From positions 62,001 to 126,000 of the forward strand of contig NZ_CP080648.1 in NCBI RefSeq assembly GCF_019599145.1: a DNA stretch of 64,000 nucleotides. Direction: 5' to 3'. The stretch's first letter is position 1, and each line of letters starts with the position of its first letter. Origin of the DNA: Streptomyces akebiae. GTDB taxonomy: Bacteria > Actinomycetota > Actinomycetes > Streptomycetales > Streptomycetaceae. Of the stretch, positions 1 through 9,200 are shown one piece after another. The position numbers and the translations under genes were made by a program. The notes under the pieces are model-generated. The model had not been told where the DNA came from and did no database searches. It was given only the letters and a program-made list of their open reading frames with translations.

Positions 1-158
1 ACCAGCGCCTGCGCCGCGCCCTGGTCCGAGAGCTCGGCCTGGAGCCGTCCGTGAGGCTGCGGCGGCTGCAGCGCTCCATCCTGATGGTCGGCCCTGAGCC
101 CGCGCAGGACGCTTCCCTGTCCGCCCACGGCGGTGAACGAGCGGTCCGGGTGGGCTGA
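1..158 (+). CDS. SARP/AfsR-type transcriptional regulator, C-terminal end only
   Basis: The reading frame is open from the left edge (first full codon at base 3) to a TGA at 156-158. It encodes about 51 residues. The stretch LVRELGLEPSVRLRRLQRSI is the hallmark end of a bacterial transcriptional activation domain (BTAD) of SARP proteins, and the intact SARP at 10087 carries the equivalent LIEELGVEPSPQLQRLHQAM. The DNA-binding domain lies outside the window. SARPs activate antibiotic pathways by binding direct repeats near the -35 region. A butyrolactone-receptor-like gene follows 45 bases later, a common pairing in Streptomyces clusters. Family assignment is firm for so short a piece; the target is unknown. 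Confidence 0.8.
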   Translation, partial: QRLRRALVRELGLEPSVRLRRLQRSILMVGPEPAQDASLSAHGGERAVRVG

Positions 159-203
159 CGGTTCGTCACTGAACCCGTCCGTGGGAAAGGAAAGGGATCG
201 CCG

Positions 204-873
204 ATGCGGGCCAGGTCGGAGCGGACCCGCCGCAGGCTGGTGGGTGCCGGGGCCGAGATGTTCATCCGGAACGGCTGCGGCAACGTGGCCCTCGGCCAGA
301 CCGCCGGGGCTGCGGGCACGACGAAAGGGGCGCTGTACTTCCCTCTCGCCTCCGAGGAAGGACGCGCCGAAGCCGTCCAGGAACGCGGCCGCGCCATGCT
401 CCAGGAGTTCGTCGGGGAACTGCGGCGTGGCGGCGTGCCACCCGTGCAGACGCTCATCGACACGACGCACCGGCCGGCCCGGACGCCGCACAAGGACCCG
501 GTGGCCCGTGGCGGCTTCCGCATCACCGCCGAGTGCGGCAGCATGCGGCCGGCCCGTCACGGGCATCCACCGGACGTGGATCCACGAGGCCCTGCGACTG
601 CTCGCCCGGGCACGCGGGACGGGGGAGTCGCGTACGGACGGGGAGCCGGACGCGGAGGCCCCCGAGACGCTGCCGGCAGCCACTGTCCGCAGCATCGAGG
701 GCCTGTTCGGGACCGGCATTCGCCACGGTCAACTCAGCCGCAGAGCGGGGGCGTTGTGGGGAACGCTGCTGCCGGCCCTGGTCCCGCCCGGGCACGAGAC
801 CCGCTACCTGGCCGGCCCTCCCCGGTTGCCGTCCGCATCGGCGCTCGCGCGCCCCGCGTCCAGCGCCGCATGA
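204..873 (+). pseudogene. TetR-family gamma-butyrolactone-receptor-like regulator, frameshifted
   Basis: The ATG at 204 opens a TetR-type helix-turn-helix that ends in the family signature TTKGALYF, followed by a ligand-domain start containing QTLIDTTHRPARTPHKDP, similar in layout to ScbR/ArpA-type receptors. Near 541-560 homology moves to the +1 frame. There the typical core (RTWIHEALRLLARARG), a later helix (RSIEGLFGTGIRHGQL) and a plausible end at TGA 871-873 are found. The original frame runs on to 1013 as low-quality sequence. If the frameshift is real, the receptor lacks its ligand-binding half. A sequencing error would restore a receptor of about 222 residues. It lies directly downstream of a SARP gene, matching the usual butyrolactone-regulated arrangement. 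Confidence 0.75.
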
Positions 874-1002
874 CCACGTCCTCCCTCTGCCCGGGGACCA
901 CAGGGGCCGCACCGGCGCCGCCGGCGACGGCAGTCGCCCTTCGCACCCGCACGACAACTTGGTTGTTCCGGTCGCCCGGGACGGACAGCTTGGAGTATCC
1001 GC

Positions 1003-1720
1003 ATGTCCAGTGATCGTCATCCCTCCGCAGTAGCGGCGCCCACCGCCTTCCCGGCCGATCCAGTGGCCGACGTCGTGGCGGTCCTGGGGGAGGTGCTCCT
1101 GCTCAAGCCCGACAACATCGACCCACGGCAGTCGTTCCGCTTCCTCGGTCTCGACTCGCTGCTGGCCGTGGAGTTCGTGGCGAGCGTCAACGCCCGCTGC
1201 GGGACCCGGATCAAGGCCGCCGCGCTGTCCGACCACCCCACGCCCCTCGCTTTCGCCCGGTATGTGAACCGTGAGCTGCGGGCGGGCCGGCCCGCGCCCG
1301 CCGGCCCGTCGCCGATGGGGGGGGACCGCACCCCGTTCCGCTCACCCCGGGCTGCCGGCCCTCGTCGCTCCCGCCGCCCGGGGCGCCGATCGCGCGGTGC
1401 TCGACGTCCTCCGGGAGGAGCTCGCGCGCCTCCTGTGCTGCGGCCCCTGGGACATCGACGTGCACGCCCCGTTCAACCGACTGGGCGTCGACTCCATCAT
1501 CGGCGCCGAGTTCGTGGCGGCCGTCAACCGGATCTACGGGACGAGAGAACGCAGCGCCACCCTCTACGCCCATCCGAACCCGGCCGCCCTGGCCGCGCAC
1601 GTCGCTCTGCTCACGGCCCAGCGCCCCGCGCCGATGGACGTCGAGGTCCTGCTGGACGCCGTACGCGACGACCTGCTCACGGTCGACCAGGCCCTCGCAC
1701 TGCTGTCACGACGCGGCTGA
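1003..1720 (+). pseudogene. Tandem acyl carrier protein (two ACP domains), frame broken between them
   Basis: The start ATG at 1003 has a GGAG-like ribosome site about 10 bases upstream. The first ACP carries FRFLGLDSLLAVEFV, with the 4'-phosphopantetheine serine at codon 52 (1156-1158). The second carries FNRLGVDSIIGAEFV, with its serine at 1493-1495. The second domain is in the next frame (+1). The two frames meet at a run of eight G at 1317-1324, and removing one G joins them smoothly. Both ACPs (VDSI.G.EF...NR.YG pattern) resemble trans-AT PKS tandem ACPs more than the cis-AT ACPs of this cluster. The tail after ACP2 (LLDAVRDDLLTVDQALALL) is a linker typical of such systems. Alternatives are a sequencing error, slippage at the G run, or separate translation of ACP2. 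Confidence 0.75.
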
Positions 1721-1735
1721 AGCGACGACTGAATC

Positions 1736-3520
1736 ATGGACATGCGGGAGATACTGGTCCGGTACAAAGAGGGCTCCCTGGACCGGGGAAGCGCTTCGCA
1801 GCTGCTCGGCTCGTTCACGGTCGGCGAGCGGCCGTTGACACGGGACCGGGCTCTCACGGCGCCACCGGAGCCGCACGACCCCTGGCCCGCACCGGAGGTC
1901 GCGGCAGGGCCGCAGCCCGTGGCCGCCGGGGACCCGCCGGCGACGGACACGGACGTGGACACGGTCGCTGTCGTCGGCATGGCAGGGCGCTACCCGCAGG
2001 CCGCCGACCTCACGGCCTTCTGGCAGAACCTGCGCGAAGGGCGTGACACCTCGACCGACGTGCCGCCGGTACGCCCCGGCGCGCCGCTGCTGAGCAGCGG
2101 ACAGCGAGGGTACTTCCTGGACGCGGTCGACGAGTTCGACCCCGAGTTCTTCGGACTCACCGAGGAAGAGGGCCGTCTGATGGACCCTCAGGAACGGCTC
2201 TTCCTGGAGACCGCCTGGGAAGCGCTGGAGAACGCCGGCCGCACCGGGGCCCGGCTCGACGCGCTGACCGGAGCCGACGGACAGCCGCGCGCCGTTGGTG
2301 TGTTCGTGGGCGCAGACTCCGCCGACTACGCCCTGATCGGAGCAGAATCCTGGGCGCGCGGCGGCCGCGAGACACCCCGGAGCGGCCACTGGGGGCTGGC
2401 CGGCCGACTCGCCGGCCTGCTCGCCCTGCGCGGGCCCGCGCAGGCCGTGGACACCTCCTGGTCCTCCGGACTCGTCGCCGTCCACCTCGCCGTGCAGGCG
2501 CTGCGCCGCGGCGATTGCGCCGCGGCCGTCGCGGGCGGTGTCGAACTGCTGCTGCACCCTTCGCGTGCGCGCTGGGGCTCGGGCGAGGGAGTGGGCGCGG
2601 TCGTGCTCAGGCCGCTGCGGGACGCGGTGGCCGACGGCGACCAGGTGTACGCCGTCATCCGCGCCACCTCCGCGGGAGCTTGCGCCCACGCGCCCTCGGC
2701 CACCGGCAGGGGACCGGAGGCCATCGGCCTGCGCGAGACGCGGGACTCCACCGTGCGCCGGATCGGCGACGCCGGAGCGGCCACCGGGATCGCCGCCCTG
2801 ACCTCGGCCGTCCTGCAGCTGCGGCACAGCGTGCTTGCCCCCGCGAGGGACGGGGCCGAGGCGCAGCCCTGGCGGGAGTCGCGCCGCGCGGTCGTCGAGT
2901 TCGCCCCGGACGCCGGTGACGACTCGGCTGCCGGGCTCCAGGCCCGCATCGTGGTCGAGGAGTTCGTCCCCCGTACGTCCGGAGCGGCCGGCACGGCGCA
3001 GGAGGATCTCCTCGTGTCCGACGGCGTGGAGCGGGACGTGGCGGTGCTGCTGTCCGCGCCCACCCCCCGCCATCTCGCCGCCGCGGCACAGCGGCTGGTG
3101 ACCTGGCTGGACGACGCCGACCGAGCTGCCGTGGACCTGCCCGCGCTGGCCCGTGGGCTGCGCGTCGGCCGCTCCGCGCAGCCGTGCCGCATTGCCCTGG
3201 TCGTGCGCACCGTCCCGCAACTCCTGTCCGAGCTGCGCGCGTTCCTGCGGAACGAGGGGGCCGTCGACCTGCGTGACGCCAGTGGTGACCCGCTCGGCCT
3301 GGGAGCCCTGCCCGAGACCGCCGACTACCTTGCCGCACTGTGGCGGGGCGGCCGCATCGAGCAGTTGACCCGTCTGTGGCTGTCCGGGGTCGCGGTCGAC
3401 TGGGCCGGGCTGGAGGCCGAGGGCGGCGACCGGCCCGCCGCGGCACCGCTGCCGACCTCGGTGTTCCTGCGCCGCCCGCTGTGGCTGGGGCGGGCGGAAC
3501 CGCAGGAGTTGGAAGGATGA
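1736..3520 (+). CDS. Stand-alone ketosynthase-like protein lacking catalytic residues (trans-AT-type KS0)
   Basis: This 594-residue protein begins with a short linker helix (REILVRYKEGSLDRGSA). It continues with a KS fold: VGMAGRYPQAADLTAFWQNL, MDPQERLFLETAWEALENAG and VAVHLAVQALRRGDC. These segments match KS domains of trans-AT PKSs. The active-site Cys is replaced by Trp242 (VDTSWSSGL), and the second catalytic His motif reads RIGDAGAATG (Asp345 for His). The HGTGT segment and the loop after GGVELLLHP are missing. A post-KS linker (about 400-594) ends with a PTSVFLRRPLWLGR segment that mimics the usual LPTYPF.R..YW motif. No AT or ACP is attached. It cannot condense by known chemistry, so a structural role or a decaying remnant is possible. 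Its stop overlaps the next gene's start (ATGA), indicating one operon. Confidence 0.8.
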   Translation: MDMREILVRYKEGSLDRGSASQLLGSFTVGERPLTRDRALTAPPEPHDPWPAPEVAAGPQPVAAGDPPATDTDVDTVAVVGMAGRYPQAADLTAFWQNLREGRDTSTDVPPVRPGAPLLSSGQRGYFLDAVDEFDPEFFGLTEEEGRLMDPQERLFLETAWEALENAGRTGARLDALTGADGQPRAVGVFVGADSADYALIGAESWARGGRETPRSGHWGLAGRLAGLLALRGPAQAVDTSWSSGLVAVHLAVQALRRGDCAAAVAGGVELLLHPSRARWGSGEGVGAVVLRPLRDAVADGDQVYAVIRATSAGACAHAPSATGRGPEAIGLRETRDSTVRRIGDAGAATGIAALTSAVLQLRHSVLAPARDGAEAQPWRESRRAVVEFAPDAGDDSAAGLQARIVVEEFVPRTSGAAGTAQEDLLVSDGVERDVAVLLSAPTPRHLAAAAQRLVTWLDDADRAAVDLPALARGLRVGRSAQPCRIALVVRTVPQLLSELRAFLRNEGAVDLRDASGDPLGLGALPETADYLAALWRGGRIEQLTRLWLSGVAVDWAGLEAEGGDRPAAAPLPTSVFLRRPLWLGRAEPQELEG

Positions 3521-4332
3521 CCACTGCCGTCAAGGCGGCGACCTGGGCGGTCAAGCTGTGGTTCTGTTCGAACGACGAGCTCCCGCCGGGCATCGCCGCC
3601 ACTCTCGCCGCGAACTGGTTGGACGAGCACGAGAGGGAGAGCGCCGAGCAGTTCCTGTTCGAGCGTGACCGCCGCCAGTACCTCGTCTCGCACGTCCTGG
3701 TGCGCCGTGTCCTGTCCCTCGAGTGCGGTATACCCGAGAGCGAGGCGGTCATCTGGCGCTCCTCACGCGGCCGGCCCTTCCTGCAGAAGCCGGCGGGCGG
3801 GCTGCCGCGCGGCGGGCGCGAGCTGGACTTCAACCTGTCCCACGCGGGCGGGCACAACCTGCTGGGCGTCGTACGCCGCAACCGGATCGGCGTGGACGTC
3901 GAGCGGCTCGACCGCGGTGACCAGGGGTTCGCCTCCATCGTGCAGACCTTCGCGCCCGCGGAGCGGGAGTGGGTCGCGCAGGCGAGACCGGGGCGGGCCA
4001 GGGACGTACGGGTGCTGCGGCTGTGGACGCTCAAGGAGGCGTACTCGAAGGCACGCGGCCTGGGGCTCGGGCTGTCCTTCGACACGTTCTCCTTCAGGCT
4101 GGCCGAGGACCGCGGAGTACTGGGCTTCCGGCCGCCGGACGACGACCTGTCCGGGCGGTGGAGGTTCATGGAGCTGGAGCCGGTGCCGGGGGTGCTGGCG
4201 GCCGTCGCCGTCATGGCGGACGAGGGGGAGGAGCTGGTACTCGAACTGCACCACGGCTTTCCTTGGGGGAGGTCCGCCCCCCGGCTGCTGACGATTCCGC
4301 AGGCGCCGTCGGTGCTGCGCCGGGTGTCGTAG
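3517..4332 (+). CDS. Sfp-type 4'-phosphopantetheinyl transferase (first of two)
   Basis: The 271-residue protein starts at an ATG overlapping the KS-like gene's stop codon. Sfp-family motifs are present: NLSHAGGHNLLGVV around residues 107-120, the Mg-binding IGVDVERLDRG at about 124-134, and LWTLKEAYSKARGLGL at about 169-184. Such enzymes transfer phosphopantetheine from CoA to the serine of carrier domains. Likely substrates are the adjacent tandem ACP or the PKS ACPs further right; the sequence does not say which. All family-defining acidic and Lys residues I can see are kept, so it looks functional. Translational coupling places it in the ACP/KS-like operon. Confidence 0.93.
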   Translation: MTTAVKAATWAVKLWFCSNDELPPGIAATLAANWLDEHERESAEQFLFERDRRQYLVSHVLVRRVLSLECGIPESEAVIWRSSRGRPFLQKPAGGLPRGGRELDFNLSHAGGHNLLGVVRRNRIGVDVERLDRGDQGFASIVQTFAPAEREWVAQARPGRARDVRVLRLWTLKEAYSKARGLGLGLSFDTFSFRLAEDRGVLGFRPPDDDLSGRWRFMELEPVPGVLAAVAVMADEGEELVLELHHGFPWGRSAPRLLTIPQAPSVLRRVS

Positions 4333-4372
4333 GGCCTGTCCGGCAGGACTCGTCGAGCCGTCCTCCAACACT

Positions 4373-4424
4373 TCTCCAGCGGCGGCGGCTCACGGTGACT
4401 CTCCTACCGACGAGCCGCTGGAGA
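4373..4424 (+). terminator. Candidate hairpin terminator after the first PPTase gene
   Basis: A perfect 11-base inverted repeat (4373-4383 and 4414-4424) lies 40 bases after the stop codon, with a 30-base loop. No T tract follows, as is usual in Streptomyces. The long loop leaves an operator or an old insertion-element end as alternatives. Confidence 0.4.
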
Positions 4425-4580
4425 GCGACACCATGGTGACCGTTCGCCACCAAGCCCACCGTGTACGGCGGCCCGGCCGAGGCGCAGGGCTCACCGGCCA
4501 CGGCGGACCCGGGCTCCCCTGAGACGTCCCGGGTGGACGAGTCCCGCGCACGCATAACCACACCGGAGGAGAGTTCTGTC

Positions 4581-4667
4581 ATGGTGTCGGGTGAGCGTGT
4601 TCACCGAACGTCGCACGAGAGGGAGATCGCCGCGCCGGCCGGGGTCGCCTACGGCCTGATCGCGGAC
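4581..4667 (+). pseudogene. N-terminal stump of an aromatase/cyclase (SRPBCC-type polyketide cyclase)
   Basis: An ATG with an excellent GGAGGAG ribosome site at 4565-4571 starts a frame beginning MVSGERVHRTSHEREIAAP and continuing AGVAYGLIADTAEAP. This is the characteristic beginning of actinobacterial aromatase/cyclase proteins of aromatic polyketide pathways (pattern VHR..H...APAGVVYGLIAD). Homology stops at about codon 30. The frame then runs through unrelated sequence to a stop at 5009. The break coincides with the end of an IS5-type transposase remnant on the other strand, so a transposition or deletion event probably removed the rest. The protein is certainly non-functional if translated. 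Confidence 0.65.
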
Positions 4668-4780
4668 ACGGCAGAGGCGCCGGAACATGAGGGTGATGGC
4701 GGCGAGTGTGAGTACTGCTTCGGAGTGCTCGGGCCGGGTCTCGTAGTCCCTGGCATTCCTTCGCGCGTGCAGCCACCATG
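4668..4780 (-). mobile_element. IS5-family transposase remnant, C-terminal end only
   Basis: Reading the minus strand gives WWLHARRNARDYETRPEHSE followed by AVLTLAAITLMFRRLCR. This is the conserved C-terminal segment of IS5-family (ISL2-like) DDE transposases, usually W(L/M)xxxRRLxRDYExxPxxSEAxIxxAxIxxMxRRL. Only about 37 residues are recognisable. No catalytic DDE residues or complete terminal repeats are visible. Its 3' end abuts the cyclase stump, which suggests a deletion following insertion. Confidence 0.6.
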
Positions 4781-5166
4781 CCGGCTCCGCCGGCGACAAG
4801 TCCCGGCCTCTGCCTGCAGCCTCCTGCCGCACGAGACCCAGGGCAACCCACAGCAAACGCCGTTGCGTACAGGCAGGCTCAAAGACGGGTTCTCAGGAGC
4901 ACGCCCGTACGCCCTGCTCCGCACCGCGCCCGGTGGTGATGGAACGGCACCCGGTCCTCAAGCAGATCCCCAGTGGGGCACGAGCAGTCGCGGAGAGGGT
5001 CGTCGGTAAGGGCGGGAGACAGGCGTACACCTCGGGACCAGGGAGCTGACCGTCACGGAAGGCCACGACCGCCGACGGCTCGTCGGCCAGGTCCTGGAAG
5101 AGCCGACGGCAACACCGAACGGGACGGTTCCACGACGCCGACGGGCTGGAACTCGAAGGATGAGCC
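4781..5166. other. Non-coding or decayed stretch between transposase remnant and second PPTase
   Basis: I see no gene I can support here. Open frames exist on both strands but lack recognisable domains. A frame ending RFHDADGLELEG with TGA at 5157-5159 stops just before the next gene and may be the tail of a lost upstream gene. A GAAGGA motif about 8 bases before 5167 serves as the ribosome site of the next gene. Confidence 0.5.
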
Positions 5167-5982
5167 ATGAACGACGCCGCTCGTATCTCGCCGCCCGTCC
5201 ATGTCCACGGACCCGGCGGACCCTGGCACCCGGTGCGCGCCGACATGGCTCGCACCGGAAACGCCGTCGTGCACACCACCTGGGGTGAATGGCTGTCGGC
5301 AGCCCTCACCGACCCGGCGCTGTGTCCCCTGCTCGGCCGTGACTGGCAGCGCTACCGGCGCACCAGCGACCCGGCCGTCCGCCATCGCTTCGTCGCGTCC
5401 CGGCTCGTCACGAAGTACACGGCCGCAGCCGCACTGGATACCGACCCGACCGAGCTGGACCTCGCGTACAAGATCGGCGGACGGCCGTATCTGCGCGGAC
5501 TCGACCGGATCGACGTCAGCCTCACCCACACCGAGGAACTGATCGCGGTCGGCGTCAGCCGCAACGGCCGCATCGGCATCGACGCCGAACCCGCCGGACG
5601 CAGACTGGACTTCGAGCTGCTGAGCGGCCACATAGCCACGCCCGCCGAGCTCCACTCGATGAGCGTGCTGTCCGAACGGGCCCGGGAGACCGAGCTGCTG
5701 AAGCTGTGGACCGTCAAGGAGGCATACAGCAAGGCGCTCGGTCAGGGGCTGCGGCTCGGATTCAGCGAGTCCGACCTCGGCGCGGACTGTTCGGGACTGC
5801 TCGCCCCCGACGGCACACCGGCCGCGCGAGGCGCGTGGGCCTTCAGCACCCACCGGGTGCTGGGCCGCTATCTGCTGAGTGTGGCCCGCCACGATGGGGG
5901 ACCGGACGTCTCGCGTGGCACCGCCGTGCGCCCCACGCTCGACGGGGGCTTCACGGGGGGCGTCGCGGAACTCCTCGGCTGA
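5167..5982 (+). CDS. Sfp-type 4'-phosphopantetheinyl transferase (second)
   Basis: The 271-residue protein has the Mg-binding motif IGIDAEPAGRR at about residues 137-147 and the helix LWTVKEAYSKALGQGLRLGF at about 180-199. Upstream is DVSLTHTEELIAVGVSRNGR, the usual S(L)(S/T)H region. The first PPTase is clearly diverged from it, with similarity mainly in the motifs, so this is not a recent duplicate. The start ATG follows GAAGGA at good spacing. The reaction is loading of phosphopantetheine on carrier proteins. Two different PPTases within 2 kb suggest separate carrier specificities, perhaps the tandem ACP versus the modular PKS. Confidence 0.92.
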   Translation: MNDAARISPPVHVHGPGGPWHPVRADMARTGNAVVHTTWGEWLSAALTDPALCPLLGRDWQRYRRTSDPAVRHRFVASRLVTKYTAAAALDTDPTELDLAYKIGGRPYLRGLDRIDVSLTHTEELIAVGVSRNGRIGIDAEPAGRRLDFELLSGHIATPAELHSMSVLSERARETELLKLWTVKEAYSKALGQGLRLGFSESDLGADCSGLLAPDGTPAARGAWAFSTHRVLGRYLLSVARHDGGPDVSRGTAVRPTLDGGFTGGVAELLG

Positions 5983-6234
5983 GAGCCGTTGGGGGAGCGC
6001 TCCAGGGTCGCTGGAGGAAACGGGCACATCGCGCGCGTACCCATACCGTGCTGAGCAGGTCACGGACTTCAGAGCGAGGAGGTCGTCATGGGTGAACTTC
6101 CCGGCGCCGACCAGCGTCGGGCGCGCGCCACATGCTCCGTCGCGGGGCGGTCGGACCGGACGTGCCGTCGTGACGCACCTCAGGAAGCCCGCACCGCCAC
6201 GTGAGAGGGGGAGGGGCCACGCCCCGAGAAGTCG

Positions 6235-9200
6235 ATGACCGACGACCGTGACGCCGATGCCCGCTTCGCCGACGTGGCGACGACCGTGGTCGTCGACCCC
6301 GGACAACCGCCCTACGACACTCCGCCCGTACTGGAGGTGCGCGGCCCCCTGACCGCCGGCCGTGTGGCGGCGGCGCTCGACCACGCCGCCACGCGCACCC
6401 CCGGGGGCCGGCCCTGGCGCCACCGGCTGCAGCGCCTCGGGCCCGGCCACCACCTGGTGCACCTGGAGGCCCCCGCGACCTTTCCGGCCGTGCCCGAGAG
6501 CGTTCACGTCTCTCCCGACGCCTTTCCCGCCGGGCTTGTCGCGGACCTCCTGACCGCCCGCGACAAGCCGGCCGTCCCGCTCGGGCCGGCCCAGCTCGCC
6601 CTGGTGCGGCGACGCGAGGCCGCACCCCTCGTCCACCCCTGGACGGCGCTGGACGTGGCCGAGCCGCTCGACCCGGTGCGGGTGGACGGGGTCCTGCGGG
6701 CCCTCGTCAGAGCCCACCCGCTGCTCGGCGCCCGAATCGACACGGAGGACCGCGGCGGCATCCACGCCGACCCGCTCGTATACGAGACCGCGTGCACGGC
6801 CGCCGACGACACCCCCCGGGCCCGTGAACACGAGGCCGTCGCCGCCGTGAGCCGCCGACTGGACCCCGCCACCGGCCACACCCTGCGCGCCGTGCTGCTG
6901 CGCAAGCGGCACCGGCTCGTGGTGGTGGCCCATGAACTCGTCGTCGACCAGGTCTCGTTGGGCATCCTCATGGCGGACCTGGTAGCCGCGCTGGCCCGGC
7001 CGGACGAGGAACTCCCCGCCGAGGCCGTGCGCTACACGGGCTGGGTCGCCTCCCTGCCGGCCGTGGCCACGGATTCCCGCGAGACCGGCCGCTGGCGCAC
7101 CGTCGCCGAAGGGCGCGCGGCCGCGTCCGAGTTCCGCCCTCGTGCTCCCCTCCCGGACGTCACCCCCGTGCGCCACCCCGGCTTCACACTGGGCAAAGCG
7201 GTCACCGGGCGGCTGACCGGCGCCCTGCCCCGGAGGTTCGGGCTCACGCCGGCCCAGATGCTCACCGGTGCCCTCGGCCTGGCCCTCGCCCGGTGGCGCG
7301 GCACCGGGCGGGCCTCCTTCGACGTGTGCACCGACGGTCGCCAGGGCAGCCCCGCGCTCGCACGGACCGTCGGGCCGCTCGTCGAGACCGAGCCCGTGCT
7401 GCTCGACGGTGCGTGGGGCGAGGACGCGCGGGAGTTCGTCGGCCGGGCCGCCGGAAGCCTCGCCGACGTGGGGCGCGCCTCGTTCGGCGCGTGCCGCGAG
7501 CACGCGCCCGACCCGGCGCTCCGGCTCGTTCTGCGGGAACTCGTGCCGGTCCTGGTGCGTTTCACTCCCGACAGGGAAGCCGGGCCTGTCTCCGGAGTCC
7601 GGTGGCCCGCCTGCGCCGTCCCGTACGCGCTCGACATCGACGTACGGGTGCGCGGCGGCCGGCTGAGCGTCGGGCTCGACTGGCTGCCCGCCGCCCGCGA
7701 CGGCATCACCGAGGAGTCCGTCGCCCGGCTCCTGGCCGGACTGCGGGACGTCCTGGAGGACCTGGCGGGGGACGCCGGCGCACCGTCCACCACGGCACGC
7801 CCTCTCATGACGAGCCCCCTGCAGCGCGAACTCCTCGCCGACGCCGACGCGCACCCCGGCACGGGCCGGCAGATCGAGCAGCTCAGCTGGGTCTGGCACG
7901 GGCCGCTGGACGTCGCACGGTTCACAGCGGCCTGGCAGTCCGTCTTCGACCGGGAGGCCGTACTGAGGGCCGCCTTCGACGACGGGCCCGAGCCCGGGAT
8001 CGTGATCCACGACCGGGTCGTGCCCGAGGTGGTGCGGATGGCCCACACTGGCGCACACTGGCCCGACGTCCTGACGGGCGACCGGCGGCGTGGTCTCGAC
8101 CCGCGCACACCGGGGCCGTTGCGGGTCACCCTGTTCGACGGCCTGCACGACGACGACGTGCCCGTGCCGTCAACGCGGGTGCTGCTCACCTACCACCATG
8201 CCCTGCTCGACACCTGGAGCGTGCGCCTGCTCCTGGAGGAGTTCTACCGCGCCTACCTGGCGGGCGGCACACTGCCGGGCGGCGACCGGCGTCCCGATGT
8301 GCGCGACCACGCCCACTGGCTCGCGGCCCAGGACCTGGCTCCCGCACGGGACTTCTGGCTGCGTGCCGCGCCCCTCCCCGGGGCCGCGTCGTCCGTGTCG
8401 GCCTATGCCACGGCGTCACCCGCCGCCGAGGGGCCGGGCACCGGCCGGGCCCGGGTGCGGCTCGCCTCCTCCGAGGCGGCCCGCCTCAGCGCGTGGGCCG
8501 CGCAGTGGGGCGCCACGGAGAGCACGGCGCTGCAGGCCGCCTGGGCGCTGCTGCTGCACCGGGCCGCCGGAGCCGACGGTCCGACGCCGGTGCGGTTCAG
8601 TGTCACGGTGTCCGGGCGCGGCATCCTGCTCGACGGGGTGGAGCGCCTGCCCGGCGCCCTGCGTAACCCGCTGCCCGTATCGGTCGAGGTCGACCCGGCC
8701 GCGACCGTGCCCGATCTTCTGGCCGCGCTGCGTGACCGGGCCATCGAGCTGTCGTCGTACGAGTGGGTCTCGGCCGGGCAGATCCACGGCTGGACGGGCA
8801 CCGGGCCGGACGGGCCTGCGGAGGCGGAGGAGACCGCCGACAGCCTGATCGTGTTCGAGGCCGGGCTGAATCCGCTCGACCGGCTGGAGCCCTCGCTCGC
8901 CGCGCACGGCATCCGAATGGAGTTTCCCGAGACGACAAGCGCCGCGACCGCCTTCCCGGTCACGCTCGCCGCGCATCATGACGAAACGGGTGGCCTGGTG
9001 CTGACCGTGAACCACGACCGCACCCGTCTGGCGGACGCCACCGGCTTGTTGGCGCACTGCGCCTGCCTGCTCCGTGAACTCCCTTACGTGGCCGACGAGT
9101 GCAGGCCCGTCGCCGAGTTCCTCGACGAGTTGTCGGCCGTCACGACACCCGGACCCGCCTTCGTCACCCTGCGTCCCGGCACGGGCGGGGTGATCTGTCT

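Noticed and set aside
1271..1720. A separate gene for the second ACP starting at the ATG 1271
   Set aside because: The first 40 codons are meaningless and overlap the end of ACP1 in another frame; a frameshift at the G run explains the data better, though internal initiation cannot be fully excluded.
1003..2046. A single 347-residue protein in the ACP1 frame
   Set aside because: Homology ends after the first ACP; the rest is arginine-rich out-of-frame sequence overlapping ACP2 and the KS-like gene.
4333..4360. GGGCCTGTCCGGCAGGAC after the first PPTase as an IS terminal repeat
   Set aside because: I found no matching inverted copy on the other side of the transposase remnant, so an insertion-sequence boundary cannot be supported.
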